A stretch of 64,000 nt of DNA from an uncultured Cohaesibacter sp. (lineage in GTDB: Bacteria; Pseudomonadota; Alphaproteobacteria; Rhizobiales; Cohaesibacteraceae), in assembly GCF_963682185.1 (NCBI RefSeq), contig NZ_OY821667.1, forward strand, positions 1,986,001 through 2,050,000, read 5' to 3'. Both the position numbers and the translations under genes were made by a program. The notes below the pieces were generated by a model. That model was given only the letters and a program-made list of their open reading frames with translations. It was not told the origin of the DNA and searched no databases. How positions within the stretch are numbered: the first letter of the stretch is position 1; each line of letters starts with the position of its first letter. This document shows, piece by piece, positions 26,368 through 35,884 of the stretch.

Positions 26368-27504
26368 ATGCTTAGAATTCTTTTTGCTCTGATAGTCTCC
26401 GCTTCTTTGGCTGGCTGTGTTTTCACGCCAAGAGAAGGGCCCCTATCTGCTGAAATTGAAAAGCAAAGCACCAAGAATGACTATCTTGTGGTTGATGTCG
26501 ATTCGACAGTTGTCGATGGCCTAGCCCGCTTCAACCCCGTTGGTTTGCATAGCAAGTTCAAATCCACGAGCCATCGCCTGCCGATATCCACGGTTGGCAC
26601 CGGCGATATCCTTGCGATCACTGTTTTTGAAGCCGATAATGGCGGTCTGTTCACAGGCAGCTCGGGCAACAGAGCCGAATTCCCCAAGGTTGTCGTCGAC
26701 AACAAAGGTGAAATCTCCCTTCCCTATTCCGGTACCATCAACGTGAAGGGCAAGACACCGCTGCAAATCCAGGATCTCGTGGTAGAGCGTCTGCAAGGCA
26801 AGGCCATTCAGCCACAAGCCATGGTGAATATCGTTCAGAACGAGAACAACGTCGTTACCCTGAGTGGCGACGTGAGCAAGCCAGGCCTTTATCCTTTATC
26901 CTCCAAAGGGGTTCGTCTGCTCGACATTGTCGCACAAGCTGGCGGCACGAAATTCCCGGCACGAGAAACCTATATCACGCTCATGCGCGGCTCCCGTCAG
27001 GGTGTCCAGCTGCTGGAAACCGTGATCGATCAACCGAATGAGAATATCTATGTAGCGCGTGGCGACCGGATCTATCTGTCCCATGATCCGCAACGCTATA
27101 CAGTGCTCGGCGCGGTTAAGAAGCCTTCTGTCTATACCTTTGATTCATCGACAATCTCTGTATTGGAAGCCATTGCAGCAGCAGGTGGCCTGAACGACAA
27201 CAGAGCCGATGCGACAGGCGTCTTCGTCTTCCGCTACGAAGATCCGAAAGTTCTTGATACTTTGAACATTGGCTACACCCATCAGGTCCGTGGCAAAGTT
27301 CCGACTATTTATCGTATTAACATGAAGCACGCACAGTCGTATTTTTATGCGCAGTCCTTCCATTTGCAGGATAAGGATTCAGTATTCGTTTCAAATGCGC
27401 GTGCTGTCGAAGTTGGCAAAATCCTGCAGCTCATGAATATTGCGACTGCGTCCGTAAGAAACATAGCAACGACCGGAAATAAGATTGAAGTTTTCAGCGA
27501 CTGA
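26368..27504 (+). CDS. kpsD: Outer-membrane polysaccharide export lipoprotein (Wza/KpsD-like)
   Basis: 378 residues from the ATG at 26368. An earlier in-frame TTG at 26344 is less likely because the signal peptide begins well at the ATG. MLRILFALIVSASLAGC is a lipoprotein signal with lipobox LAGC and Cys17 as acylation site. The polysaccharide-export domain follows (ISTVGTGDILAITVFEADNG), then SLBB-type repeats with VTLSGDVSKPGLYPLSSKG and YTVLGAVKKPSVYTF. Such proteins form the outer-membrane channel for capsule export, working with the KpsE-type periplasmic protein and the KpsMT ABC transporter encoded nearby on the other strand. Length and lipobox are closer to Wza than to the larger E. 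coli KpsD. Confidence 0.9.
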   Translation: MLRILFALIVSASLAGCVFTPREGPLSAEIEKQSTKNDYLVVDVDSTVVDGLARFNPVGLHSKFKSTSHRLPISTVGTGDILAITVFEADNGGLFTGSSGNRAEFPKVVVDNKGEISLPYSGTINVKGKTPLQIQDLVVERLQGKAIQPQAMVNIVQNENNVVTLSGDVSKPGLYPLSSKGVRLLDIVAQAGGTKFPARETYITLMRGSRQGVQLLETVIDQPNENIYVARGDRIYLSHDPQRYTVLGAVKKPSVYTFDSSTISVLEAIAAAGGLNDNRADATGVFVFRYEDPKVLDTLNIGYTHQVRGKVPTIYRINMKHAQSYFYAQSFHLQDKDSVFVSNARAVEVGKILQLMNIATASVRNIATTGNKIEVFSD

Positions 27505-27515
27505 GGTCGCTGAAA
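27492..27515 (+). promoter_or_regulatory. Hairpin with the kpsD stop codon in its loop
   Basis: TTTCAGCGAC (27492-27501) and GTCGCTGAAA (27506-27515) form a perfect 10-bp stem, with the TGA stop of kpsD within the 4-base loop. A T-rich tract starts about 12 bases later, too far for a standard intrinsic terminator. It may reduce read-through into kpsS or protect the kpsD message. Confidence 0.45.
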
Positions 27516-27552
27516 GCAAGCTGATTTTTAATTTTTACCTCATGGTGTTCGC

Positions 27553-28968
27553 GTGACCCAAGAATTGAAAAATTCTATCGAACCAAGTGGAAAGAGGGTC
27601 TTTCTCTTTCTCCAGGGTCACCCCTCGTTTTTTGCCAGAAATGTGGCAAATCACTTGGAAGAACAAGGGCATACCGCGCTACGCATTAACTTTTGCCTCG
27701 GCGACGCCATTTTGTGGCGGGGAAGAAAATCTCACAATTTCCGCAAACCCTTCTCATCTTGGGAATTATATTTGCGGAAATTCATTCAGGCTCACGGCGT
27801 TACTGATATTATCTATTACGCTGATCGGAAGCCTTATCACCAGATCGCAGCCAAAGTGGCTGCTGATTTAGATATTCCAACCTATGCTTTCGAATTTGGC
27901 TACCTCCGCCCAGACTGGATCACTCTGGAGCGTGGTGGCATGTCGGCCTTTTCTCACTTCCCGACCGAGCCAGAAAAGATCAGTGCTATCGCCCGTCAAG
28001 CCGATGACCCGGATCTGGAACAGAGATACCCCTATACCAAGCCACGAGAGATTTTCTACGAAGTCACTTACAATCTGCTCAGCTATTTCCTTTGGTTCTT
28101 CTATCCATTCTATAAAGCAGACCGCTACTACAACCCGCTGGTAGAATATATTTCGGGCATACCCGGCCTCTTTCTTGAAAGTCGTCGGCATCATGCTGCG
28201 CGCAAAATCGTCACACAACTTGGGCGCAAGAGAAGGCCGTTTTTCATTTTTTCTCTGCAGCTGCAAAGCGATTATCAGCTTCGGTCAAACGCGCCATTTT
28301 CGCATCAGAAGCGCGCGATAGAGCAGGTTATTCGATCTTTTGCGAGAACCTCTGACGAACACACAGACCTGATCTTGAAGGCACACCCTTTAGACAATGG
28401 GCTGGAGCGCTGGGGACACTATATCAAGAAAATTTCCAAGGAACTTGGCGTATCTGATCGGGTGCATTTCATCGTTGGTGGCAACCTGACATTCATGCTC
28501 AAGCACGCTCGGGGATGTGTCATGATCAACAGCACGGTTGGTCTGCATTCCGTTCGCTCTGGCTGTCCGGTTAAAGTCTTGGGCCACGCCATTTTTGATA
28601 TTGAAGGCCTTACCCATCAGGGCAGTCTGGACAGTTTCTGGACGCATCCGCAAGCGCCCGATGAAAATTTTGTCAGAGACTTCGTCAAAGCCGTGGCTGT
28701 TTCCATTCAGGTCAAAGGCAATTTCTTCACGACAAAGGGCAACAAGGCTGCGGTGCCTGCCTTTGCAAAGAACCTAATCGAACGCAAAGTCAATGGCTAC
28801 GACGCCTTTGAAGAAATGCCGCCACGGCTGACAACACTGGTGGCTAATGAACCGCCGCTTTATGCGCCCAAGCCGGTTACCGTTGAAATCGACCCAGTCG
28901 AGCAAAAAGAGGTAACGCCAGATCGAATGCCGGTGTTTGTGAACCCGCCCGCAGCGAAGGCAACCTGA
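27553..28968 (+). CDS. kpsS: Capsule Kdo transferase KpsS-like
   Basis: 471 residues from a GTG start, longer than E. coli KpsS (about 390) because of an extra C-terminal tail after about residue 415 rich in Pro, Val and Glu. Typical KpsS segments are FLFLQGHPSFFARNVANHLE (about residues 17-36), INFCLGDAILW, YADRKPYHQIA, YAFEFGYLRPDWITLERGGM (about residues 111-130), FFIFSLQLQSDYQLR, LKAHPLDNGLERW and VMINSTVGLHSVRSGCPVKV (about residues 318-337). KpsS adds the first beta-Kdo to the lipid acceptor of group-2 capsules. Here that acceptor could be the PKS-derived lipid, which is inference. It is 48 bases after kpsD and is the last + strand gene before the convergent kpsMTE set. Confidence 0.9.
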   Translation: MTQELKNSIEPSGKRVFLFLQGHPSFFARNVANHLEEQGHTALRINFCLGDAILWRGRKSHNFRKPFSSWELYLRKFIQAHGVTDIIYYADRKPYHQIAAKVAADLDIPTYAFEFGYLRPDWITLERGGMSAFSHFPTEPEKISAIARQADDPDLEQRYPYTKPREIFYEVTYNLLSYFLWFFYPFYKADRYYNPLVEYISGIPGLFLESRRHHAARKIVTQLGRKRRPFFIFSLQLQSDYQLRSNAPFSHQKRAIEQVIRSFARTSDEHTDLILKAHPLDNGLERWGHYIKKISKELGVSDRVHFIVGGNLTFMLKHARGCVMINSTVGLHSVRSGCPVKVLGHAIFDIEGLTHQGSLDSFWTHPQAPDENFVRDFVKAVAVSIQVKGNFFTTKGNKAAVPAFAKNLIERKVNGYDAFEEMPPRLTTLVANEPPLYAPKPVTVEIDPVEQKEVTPDRMPVFVNPPAAKAT

Positions 28969-29278
28969 ACTTCAGGCATTTTTCACACTCAACATTCTTG
29001 ACGATGCGTGGATGCAAAGCCTAAGGCAAATTCCGCGCATTCATTGCCTCTTTGCTTAAAATCACGACTATCAGCACAGATATATGAGAAGGCCCATTGT
29101 CGGGAGATGATTCGTGGCCCTCGGGAAATCATCATCTATGGGCATGTGCAGCCGGCCGCTGAAACCCGCCTATAGGATCCAGATTATCAGGCCACAGTCC
29201 GCCTACTCCCAAACGCCAGCGAAGCATCGCCTCACCGACAAAAGGATTGTTGTGAACAGCGCGAGAGAGTGCAAACCA
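28969..29278. other. Convergent intergenic region between kpsS and kpsE
   Basis: About 310 bases without a convincing gene. A short CCTGAA/TTCAGG hairpin followed by TTTTT (28964-28983) could end kpsS transcription, though the stem is weak. A 62-codon frame at 29114-29302 has no recognisable features and runs into the kpsE terminator, so it is not called. Confidence 0.4.
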
Positions 29279-29315
29279 ACAAAAAACGCCCTGCTCCAAT
29301 AATGAGCAGGACGTT
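29279..29315 (-). terminator. Intrinsic terminator of the kpsMTE operon
   Basis: On the minus strand AACGTCCTGCTC pairs with GAGCAGGGCGTT (arms 29304-29315 and 29285-29296, one G-U pair), followed by a run of T residues (29279-29286 are A on the plus strand). It lies about 50 bases past the kpsE stop. Confidence 0.75.
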
Positions 29316-29366
29316 GACTTCTCTAAACAGCTAAACATGACCTCAATAGCAAGTCAGCCGCAGTGA

Positions 29367-30494
29367 TCATGCATGCTCTCGCATCACAGCAAGCGATACA
29401 GACACCATGAAATATACCATCAGTGCGATAATCGCACCGGTCAGTATATTATAACCTCTACGCGGATAGAGAGACGCTTCTGGCATGGTCGGTGCGGACA
29501 CGATCGTCAAAAATCGCATACGACGTGCAGTTTCCAACTGCGCAGCTTCAAGCGCCTCCAAATGCGATTTATAGCGCAGCGTCTTATATTCGATCCTTAG
29601 ATTGATATCCCTGAATTCAGAGTCGATTTCACTGAGGGTACGCCCTGATCCACCTGCCAGCCGCTCGTTTTCCTTTTCAATCTGCTGCTTGAGCGCTTCA
29701 CTCTCCGCCCTCAGCCTGATCAGGGTCGGTGAATTTTCACCGAGCGTCCCTTGGCGGGAGGTAATTTCCGCTTGCTTGGCAGCCAATTGCTGCTCAAGGC
29801 TGGAAATGGTTCCTGCAATGGTTTGCGAAGCAATTTCGGTTGAGAAAATTTTGTTCTTCTGTTGGAAATCCTGAAGAACCTTTTTCTCCTGCATCAACTC
29901 TTCTTCTGATTGCTGCACCACACCTTCAAAGAAAAGCAACTGCGAACGCGACACTTTCTCGTTCAGATTATCGATAAACTTCTGGGAGTGATACAGAATG
30001 CGATCAAGGACTTTCTGCGAATAGGCAGGATCGAAGGTTTGAACAGAGATCTCCAAAAGCTTGGCGTCTTCATCCAGAGTGGCCGTCACCATCTCATTAT
30101 AATATTCGAGCGCGTATTCCCTTTCTGTATCTTTTGACAAACGAGAAAAGAAGTCTGCGTCCGAAGAGGCGAAATGGTCCAGCAACCCCAAATCTTCATT
30201 CAACTTATCAAGCAGCGTTGGGCTTTCGATAAAGGCTTTCAAGACAAGAATATCACGGTCAGACGCCGTCGAAGAAGAGAGCCCCAACATCGAGAGATCC
30301 AGCGGACTGCTCTCGGATTTCGCTTCAGTTATATAAATGGATGCCAAACTCTCATATCGATCTGTCGCGATCAGCCCCTGATAAATGGCAACAATGGCAA
30401 TTGGCAATATGAGAATAAATAGAAACAAATATAGCGACAGATTCAGAGCGGGCAATTTGCTCTTAATATCATTGATCATCTTTGGCTCCGACAT
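29367..30494 (-). CDS. kpsE: Capsule export inner-membrane/periplasmic protein KpsE-like (PCP-3 family)
   Basis: 375 residues, the usual KpsE/RkpR length. A first membrane segment lies at about residues 18-41 (LNLSLYLFLFILILPIAIVA), with a long, charged, Gln- and Glu-rich periplasmic region of coiled-coil character (about 165-320). A second membrane segment lies at about 350-372 (ILTGAIIALMVYFMVSVSLA), preceded by SAPTMPEASLYPRRGYN, a conserved proline-containing junction of these proteins. It links the KpsMT transporter to the outer-membrane channel. The start at 30494 lies inside the 3' end of kpsT, an overlap of 26 bases, so it is the last gene of a coupled kpsM-kpsT-kpsE operon. A second Met five codons later is an alternative start. 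Confidence 0.92.
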   Translation of the reverse strand: MSEPKMINDIKSKLPALNLSLYLFLFILILPIAIVAIYQGLIATDRYESLASIYITEAKSESSPLDLSMLGLSSSTASDRDILVLKAFIESPTLLDKLNEDLGLLDHFASSDADFFSRLSKDTEREYALEYYNEMVTATLDEDAKLLEISVQTFDPAYSQKVLDRILYHSQKFIDNLNEKVSRSQLLFFEGVVQQSEEELMQEKKVLQDFQQKNKIFSTEIASQTIAGTISSLEQQLAAKQAEITSRQGTLGENSPTLIRLRAESEALKQQIEKENERLAGGSGRTLSEIDSEFRDINLRIEYKTLRYKSHLEALEAAQLETARRMRFLTIVSAPTMPEASLYPRRGYNILTGAIIALMVYFMVSVSLAVMREHA

Positions 30495-31893
30495 TTGGCT
30501 CTTGGCGCTCTGAAATTACAGTTTGGACTGGGCGCTGTCCCTGCAGCCCGTCTCCATTTTTGATATTGGCATTGGGACGGTTCTGTCCACGCCGCGAGCC
30601 TGCTTGGGAGGCATGCTCTGCTGTTTCATGTGCACGAGGTCCGCTACGCGGCTTCATCCCGGCATTCGGGCCTTGTTTCCTATTCGCAGGCGGCCCGTTG
30701 CCCTGCCCCATTGCCGCATTGGGACCTGCTCCCTTATTCCTATTGGCTTTAGGCCCATTGCCTCTGTTTCCACCAGCCTTCGGCCCAGCACCGGGCTTGT
30801 GATTGAATGGAGGCCCACCTTCTTGCGCCATTCTGGCCTTCGGACCACCAGCTTGGTGCCTATTCGCATGTGGCCCATTGCCTTGCTTCAACGCAGCATT
30901 CGGACCAGCAGCCTGTTTGTTGAGAGCATTCGGCCCGTTGCCTCTCGCCGCACCAGCATTCGGTCCCATACCTGGCTTTTGATTGAAGCGTGGCTTGCCA
31001 CCTTGACCCGGTCCGATATTCGCTCCGCCACCCGGCGTCCGGTTCGCGTTCGGCCCATTGCCTTGCTTCATCGTCGCATTCGGACCGACAGCCTGATGCT
31101 TGATGGCGTTAGGCCCGCCGCCTCTCTTCACTGCATTTGGACCATTCCCAGCATGCTTCTTGCGCGCATGAGGTCCTATCTTACGCTGCATTCTTTTCTG
31201 GTTAGGGCGCTTTTTCGGAGCAGAAGATTCTGAGCCAATATTCCGCTCATAGACCTCGATAGCCTCTTCGATCGAATTATACATGACCGCACTGCCCTTA
31301 TTCAGCACGAGCCCCATGTTGCATTCATTGCGCAATTCATTAAGGCTATGAGATACCTTGATAAAGGAAGCTGCAGCGCGCTTTTCCTTGAAGACCTTGG
31401 CGCTTTTTTCCTTGAAATTCTTATCACCGACAGCGGTCAGCTCATCAATGATATAGCAATCAAACGTAAAGGCCATCGCAATGGCAAAATTAAGCCTTGC
31501 GCGCATCCCAGAAGAATAGGTTCGCACAGGCATTTCGTAATAATCACCAATTTCCGCGAATTCTTTCACTTCATCAATGATAGTGTCCATCTCTTTTCGC
31601 CGAATCCCCTGCAGTCGGCAGGCAAATCGGGCATTCTCTCTCCCTGTCAAAGACGACTGCATCGAGTTGGCCAAGCCCATTGGCCAGGATATGGAGCCCG
31701 TTCGACGGATCATTCCGGTATTGGCCATGTCAACACCGGCCAGAAGCCGCATCAACGTGGACTTGCCGGTACCGTTTGGCCCCAACACGCCCACCTGTGC
31801 GCCGTCAGGAATGACCAAGGAGACATCCTTGAGAACATAGTGCCGCCCATTGGGCGTCGGGTAATATTTTGAGACCTCGAACAGCTCGATCAT
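30469..31893 (-). CDS. kpsT: Capsule ABC transporter ATPase KpsT-like with a long repetitive C-terminal tail
   Basis: 474 residues from the ATG at 31893, which overlaps the kpsM stop by 4 bases. An upstream in-frame extension to 31962 lies wholly inside kpsM and is not used. Residues 1 to about 215 form a standard KpsT: Walker A GPNGTGKST, signature YSSGMRARLNFAIA, Walker B CYIIDELTAVGD, and a SHSLNELR switch region. KpsT proteins normally end near residue 220. Here about 260 extra residues follow, basic and low in complexity. From about residue 240 to 421 they consist of decapeptide units of the form GPNAxxxxGN. Transport of capsule by the ATPase domain is well supported. The function of the tail is unknown; it should be cytoplasmic and disordered. 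Confidence 0.9.
   Translation of the reverse strand: MIELFEVSKYYPTPNGRHYVLKDVSLVIPDGAQVGVLGPNGTGKSTLMRLLAGVDMANTGMIRRTGSISWPMGLANSMQSSLTGRENARFACRLQGIRRKEMDTIIDEVKEFAEIGDYYEMPVRTYSSGMRARLNFAIAMAFTFDCYIIDELTAVGDKNFKEKSAKVFKEKRAAASFIKVSHSLNELRNECNMGLVLNKGSAVMYNSIEEAIEVYERNIGSESSAPKKRPNQKRMQRKIGPHARKKHAGNGPNAVKRGGGPNAIKHQAVGPNATMKQGNGPNANRTPGGGANIGPGQGGKPRFNQKPGMGPNAGAARGNGPNALNKQAAGPNAALKQGNGPHANRHQAGGPKARMAQEGGPPFNHKPGAGPKAGGNRGNGPKANRNKGAGPNAAMGQGNGPPANRKQGPNAGMKPRSGPRAHETAEHASQAGSRRGQNRPNANIKNGDGLQGQRPVQTVISERQEPNVGAKDDQ
30631..31176 (-). repeat. 30-bp tandem repeat array coding for the KpsT tail
   Basis: About 18 units of 30 bp encode GPNA-type decapeptides, with a few 9- or 11-residue variants. 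A higher-order period of 180 bp (six units) is visible: units reading GPNATMKQGN, GPNAALKQGN and GPNAAMGQGN lie at about 31051-31090, 30871-30910 and 30691-30730, each 180 bases apart and followed by a similar series. The array therefore grew by duplication of 180-bp blocks and later diverged. Confidence 0.85.
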
Positions 31894-32723
31894 GATTGCA
31901 GCAACTTGAAACGATACTTGAAGTAAAGAGCATAACCGATCCCGAGACCGATCACAGCCCATTCGAGCGGATAAGACAGATCAGAATCAGCAAACAAAGG
32001 CACTCCCAGAGCCCCTGCCCGGAAACCGTTCGTCAGATGGATAATGGGATTATAAGCCAGAACTTTCTGGATGTTTGCCGGAAGATCAAGAATCGAAAAA
32101 ATGACGCCAGAAATAATCATGAGCGGACTCGTTACAATCCCAACAACCTTGAATAAATTCTCATTAAGCGTCCCAAGAACCGCTAGCGGTGTTGCGATCC
32201 CCATGGCAAACAGCATCGAAATCAGAATAACTTCAACACATAATAGTGGGTCGGGGAAATCCGGCACGGCACCAAACAGCCACCAGACCAACAAAATCAA
32301 GAGGACACTTGCCCATGCATGCATGAACATGGCGGTGATGAAACGCGCCAATATCGTATCCAAAGGCTTCACCTGAGGATAATTGAGCAGAGCCATATTG
32401 GCTTGAATGGCATGAGCCAGATAGCCGAACCCGTTTCGGACCGTATTGAAAACAATAAAACCGCAGCCGACAAAAAGAGTCACGTGGACGCCGCGAATAC
32501 TGGTTCGTCCGGAGGCCCACCAGACGGCGGTAATGATACTCATCCCGACAATCGGCTCAAAAAGCGACCAGAACAGACCAATCCGACTCTTTCCCAGACG
32601 GATTTTATATTCCTTGAAGACAAGCGCCCAAATAGCGGAAACCTGCTTTTGAAAACCGCGCTTATACAAATAAAGCTCGCCTCTATTGTCTAAGCCTTTG
32701 GATTTCAACTTAACATTCTTCAA
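31890..32723 (-). CDS. kpsM: Capsule ABC transporter permease KpsM-like
   Basis: 277 residues with a hydrophilic N-terminus and six hydrophobic segments, as in ABC-2 polysaccharide exporters. Characteristic segments are IWALVFKEYKIRLGKSRIGLFW (about 31-52, amphipathic entry helix), FGYLAHAIQANMALLNYPQVKP (about 98-119) and VLAYNPIIHLTNGFRAG (about 220-236). The start is TTG at 32723 with GGAG 8 bases upstream; no better ATG is available. It forms the membrane channel with the KpsT ATPase, whose start overlaps its stop by 4 bases (ATGA). It is the first gene of the kpsMTE operon. Confidence 0.92.
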   Translation of the reverse strand: MKNVKLKSKGLDNRGELYLYKRGFQKQVSAIWALVFKEYKIRLGKSRIGLFWSLFEPIVGMSIITAVWWASGRTSIRGVHVTLFVGCGFIVFNTVRNGFGYLAHAIQANMALLNYPQVKPLDTILARFITAMFMHAWASVLLILLVWWLFGAVPDFPDPLLCVEVILISMLFAMGIATPLAVLGTLNENLFKVVGIVTSPLMIISGVIFSILDLPANIQKVLAYNPIIHLTNGFRAGALGVPLFADSDLSYPLEWAVIGLGIGYALYFKYRFKLLQS

Positions 32724-33153
32724 ACCCGCTCTCCATGATCACGCATGCCGATAAGTAAAGTCGGAGACAATCGAAAAGGTGGCTCCTGGGACGAGATTGC
32801 ATAAAGCCCCGGATATAGATGAGATTATAGTTTATTTGGGGTGAAATTTTGTCTCACCCGAAGCAATGATTCCATATAGTTAATCTGTCGTCTCACACGG
32901 CTAACGTAACGTCAAGAGGTACGACGCGAGTTGCCATCCAGAGACATAAATTTGCCATACAACGGCACGACAGTGTGCCGCGATAAACTCAGACAGAGCA
33001 TCAGCCTTTTTGCCCCTGCAAGATCCCAGTAAATCCAGAACCAATCTTGCCGAATTTTTAGCGGCGATTGGTAGACAAACACCAATGCACAACGATATAA
33101 AGGCCCCAATGTTTACCTGCTGATTACACAATCATGTATGACAGCAAACTCTG
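32724..33153. other. Divergent intergenic region between kpsM and the first cysD
   Basis: 430 bases without a supported gene, AT-rich in the middle. A 76-codon minus-strand frame at 32901-33131 has no recognisable content. The region should hold the promoters for kpsM on the minus strand and cysD copy 1 on the plus strand. The inverted repeat begins at 33154, so this sequence is unique to the left copy. Confidence 0.5.
32824..32829 (-). promoter_or_regulatory. Possible -10 element for kpsMTE
   Basis: A perfect TATAAT on the minus strand lies about 95 bases upstream of the kpsM start. A weak -35-like GAGACA is about 20 bases further upstream. The match to the -10 consensus is exact but the -35 is poor, so this is tentative. 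Confidence 0.35.
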
Positions 33154-35884
33154 TCGCTTAATCCCAGAAGTTAGTTGAGTTAGCCAATGCATTTTACTCA
33201 CTTAAAGGCCCTCGAGTATGAGAGCATCCATATTATTCGCGAGGTTGCATCGGAGTTCAAGAACCCGGTGATGCTATACTCGATCGGCAAAGACAGTGCC
33301 GTGATGTTGCATCTGGCTCGCAAGGCCTTTTATCCCTCGCGTTTGCCGTTTCCCTTGATGCATGTTGATACGACGTGGAAGTTCCGGGAAATGATCGAGT
33401 TTCGCGACCGGATTGCCAAGGAATATGACCTTGATCTGATCGTGCATACGAATGAAGAAGGCCGGGCGAACAATGTGAACCCGTTCACCCATGGCTCTTC
33501 GCTTTATACGCAGATCATGAAGACGGATGCGCTAAAGCAGGCACTGACCGCACACAAGTTTGATGCAGCCTTTGGTGGCGCACGACGCGATGAAGAGAAA
33601 TCCCGCGCCAAGGAGCGCATCTTCTCCTTCCGGACAGAAAATCACAGCTGGGATCCGAAGAACCAGCGTCCGGAGCTTTGGAACATCTTCAACACCCGCA
33701 CCAAGCCGGGCGAAAGCATCCGGGTCTTCCCTCTGTCCAACTGGACCGAGCAGGATATCTGGCAATATATCATGCTGGAGAATATTCCGATTGTTCCGCT
33801 CTATTATGCCAAGGAGCGCCCTGTCGTGAAGCGCGATGGCACCTTGATCATGGTGGACGACGACCGCATGCCGCTCAATGAAGGCGAAGTGCCGGAAATG
33901 AAGATGGTGCGCTTCCGCACCCTTGGCTGCTACCCGCTGACGGGCGCGGTTGAAAGCTCGGCCTCGACGTTGGAAGAGATCTTCGAAGAAATGCTGATTG
34001 CCCGGACCTCCGAGCGCGAAGGACGCATGATTGATCATGACGACACCGCATCGATGGAGAAGAAGAAAAGGGAGGGCTATTTCTGATGAGCGACATGGAA
34101 ACAACCTCGAAATCATCGCTGGAAGGCGGCCAATTTGCCCGTCAGGAAAGCCGGGACATTCTGCGCTTCCTTACCTGTGGCAGTGTTGATGATGGCAAGT
34201 CCACCCTGATCGGGCGGCTGCTTTACGATAGCAAGACGATCTTTGAAGATCAGCTCTCTGCGCTGGAAGTGGTCAGCCGCAAGCATGGCACGACCGGGGA
34301 CGATATGGACCTTGCGCTGCTGCTTGACGGGCTTCAGGCCGAACAAGAGCAGGGCATCACGATTGACGTGGCCTATCGCTTCTTTGCGTCCGACAAACGC
34401 AAATTCGTTGTCGCCGATACGCCGGGGCATGAGCAATATACCCGCAACATGGCGACCGGTGCGTCCAACTGCGATCTGGCGGTCATTCTGATTGACGCGC
34501 GCAAGGGCGTGCTGACCCAGACCCGTCGTCACAGCTTCATCACCTCACTGATCGGCGTGCGCCATGTGGTGCTGGCGGTCAACAAGATGGACCTGATGGA
34601 CTTCAGCCAGGAGGTGTTCGACAAGATCGTCGAGGATTATAACGCCTTTGCGCAAGGGTTCGAGTTCGAGACCATCATGGCGGTGCCGATGTCTGCACGC
34701 TATGGCGACAATGTCGTGGTCAAGAGCGACAAGACCCCATGGTATGAAGGCCCGAGCCTTCTGTCCTATCTGGAAGATATCGATGTCGAGAGTGCAGACC
34801 GGTCTCTGCCTTTCCGCTTCCCGGTTCAGTGGGTCAACCGTCCGAACCTCAACTTCCGTGGCTATTCGGGCACGGTGGCCTCTGGTGTGGCGCATGTGGG
34901 GGACGAACTTGTTGTCGCCAAGTCCGGCAAGGTCTCCAAGATCAAGTCCATCGTGACGATGGATGGGGATTTGCAGGAAGTGGAAGCCGGACAGGCTGTC
35001 ACGATCACGCTGGAAGACGAGATCGACATCTCGCGCGGCGACCTCCTGGCTCCGCCACAGCATCGCCCGCAGGTGACCGATCAGATCTCGGCCCATCTCA
35101 TCTGGATGGATAGCAGCCGACTGATGGTTGGCCGGGCCTATATCATCAAGATGGGCAACCAGCAGGTTCAGGCGACGGTTACCGAGCTCAAGCACAAGAT
35201 CGACGTCAACAACGCCTCCCACAAGGATGCGGGCAAGGCGCTGGATCTCAACGAGATCGGCTTCTGCAACATGTCCTTTGCGGAGCCTCTGGCGATGGAC
35301 ACCTATGAAGAGAACCCGCATACGGGCTCCTTCATCCTGATTGACCGCTATTCCAACCAGACGGTTGCGGCTGGTCTTGTCTGGTTTGGCCTGCGCCGTG
35401 CCGAGAATGTGCATTGGCAGGCGGTTGATGTGGACAAGGCAGCGCGCGCCGAGCAGAAGGGTCAGAAGCCACGGGTTCTGTGGTTCACCGGTCTGTCCGG
35501 GTCTGGCAAGTCCACCATTGCCAATCTGGTCGAGAAGAAGCTGCATGGGGAAGGCCGTCACACCTATCTGCTGGATGGGGACAATGTGCGTCATGGCCTC
35601 AACCGTGACCTTGGCTTTACCGATGTGGACCGGGTCGAGAATATCCGCCGGATCGGCGAGGTCTCCAAGCTGATGGCTGATGCGGGTCTGATCGTTCTGA
35701 CCGCCTTCATCTCCCCTTATGCCGCCGAGCGACGCATGGTGCGCGAGATGCTTGAAGAGGGCGAGTTCATCGAGGTCTATGTGGATACGCCGATGGAGGT
35801 ATGTGAAGCACGCGATGTGAAGGGCCTCTACGCCAAGGCACGCGCGGGCAAGATCGAGAACTTCACTGGCATCGATGCGCCATA
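33154..35884 (+). repeat. Left arm of a 2731-bp inverted repeat (cysD-cysNC)
   Basis: This segment is repeated in reverse orientation at 41820-44550, with every paired coordinate summing to 77704, so there are no insertions or deletions. Identity begins 33 bases before cysD and ends within the codons after GIDAPY of cysNC. Proteins in all reading frames of the two arms read the same, which implies near-perfect nucleotide identity. No terminal repeats or transposase are seen. Confidence 0.95.
33187..34086 (+). CDS. cysD: Sulfate adenylyltransferase small subunit, copy 1
   Basis: 299 residues, the standard CysD length. The PP-loop ATP-pyrophosphatase motif is [10 protein letters not shown] (about residues 32-41), followed by [11 protein letters not shown] and the conserved [19 protein letters not shown] (about residues 129-147). 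With CysN it makes adenosine 5'-phosphosulfate from ATP and sulfate. The gene's final base overlaps the cysNC start (TGATG). In the context of adjacent sulfotransferases its purpose is probably activated sulfate for glycan sulfation rather than, or as well as, cysteine synthesis. The same protein is encoded at 43618-44517. Confidence 0.97.
   Translation: MHFTHLKALEYESIHIIREVASEFKNPVMLYSIGKDSAVMLHLARKAFYPSRLPFPLMHVDTTWKFREMIEFRDRIAKEYDLDLIVHTNEEGRANNVNPFTHGSSLYTQIMKTDALKQALTAHKFDAAFGGARRDEEKSRAKERIFSFRTENHSWDPKNQRPELWNIFNTRTKPGESIRVFPLSNWTEQDIWQYIMLENIPIVPLYYAKERPVVKRDGTLIMVDDDRMPLNEGEVPEMKMVRFRTLGCYPLTGAVESSASTLEEIFEEMLIARTSEREGRMIDHDDTASMEKKKREGYF

Noticed and set aside
29114-29302. A 62-codon plus-strand frame between kpsS and kpsE
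   Set aside because: No ribosome site or motif is seen, and it runs into the kpsE terminator.
30523-31233. A 236-codon plus-strand frame with repeated sequence opposite the KpsT tail
   Set aside because: The repeat is in phase with kpsT and continuous with its ATPase domain; the opposite frame is open only because the 30-bp unit lacks stops in that frame.
31894-31962. N-terminal extension of kpsT
   Set aside because: It lies within the 3' end of kpsM; the ATG at 31893 gives the standard KpsT start and a 4-base overlap.
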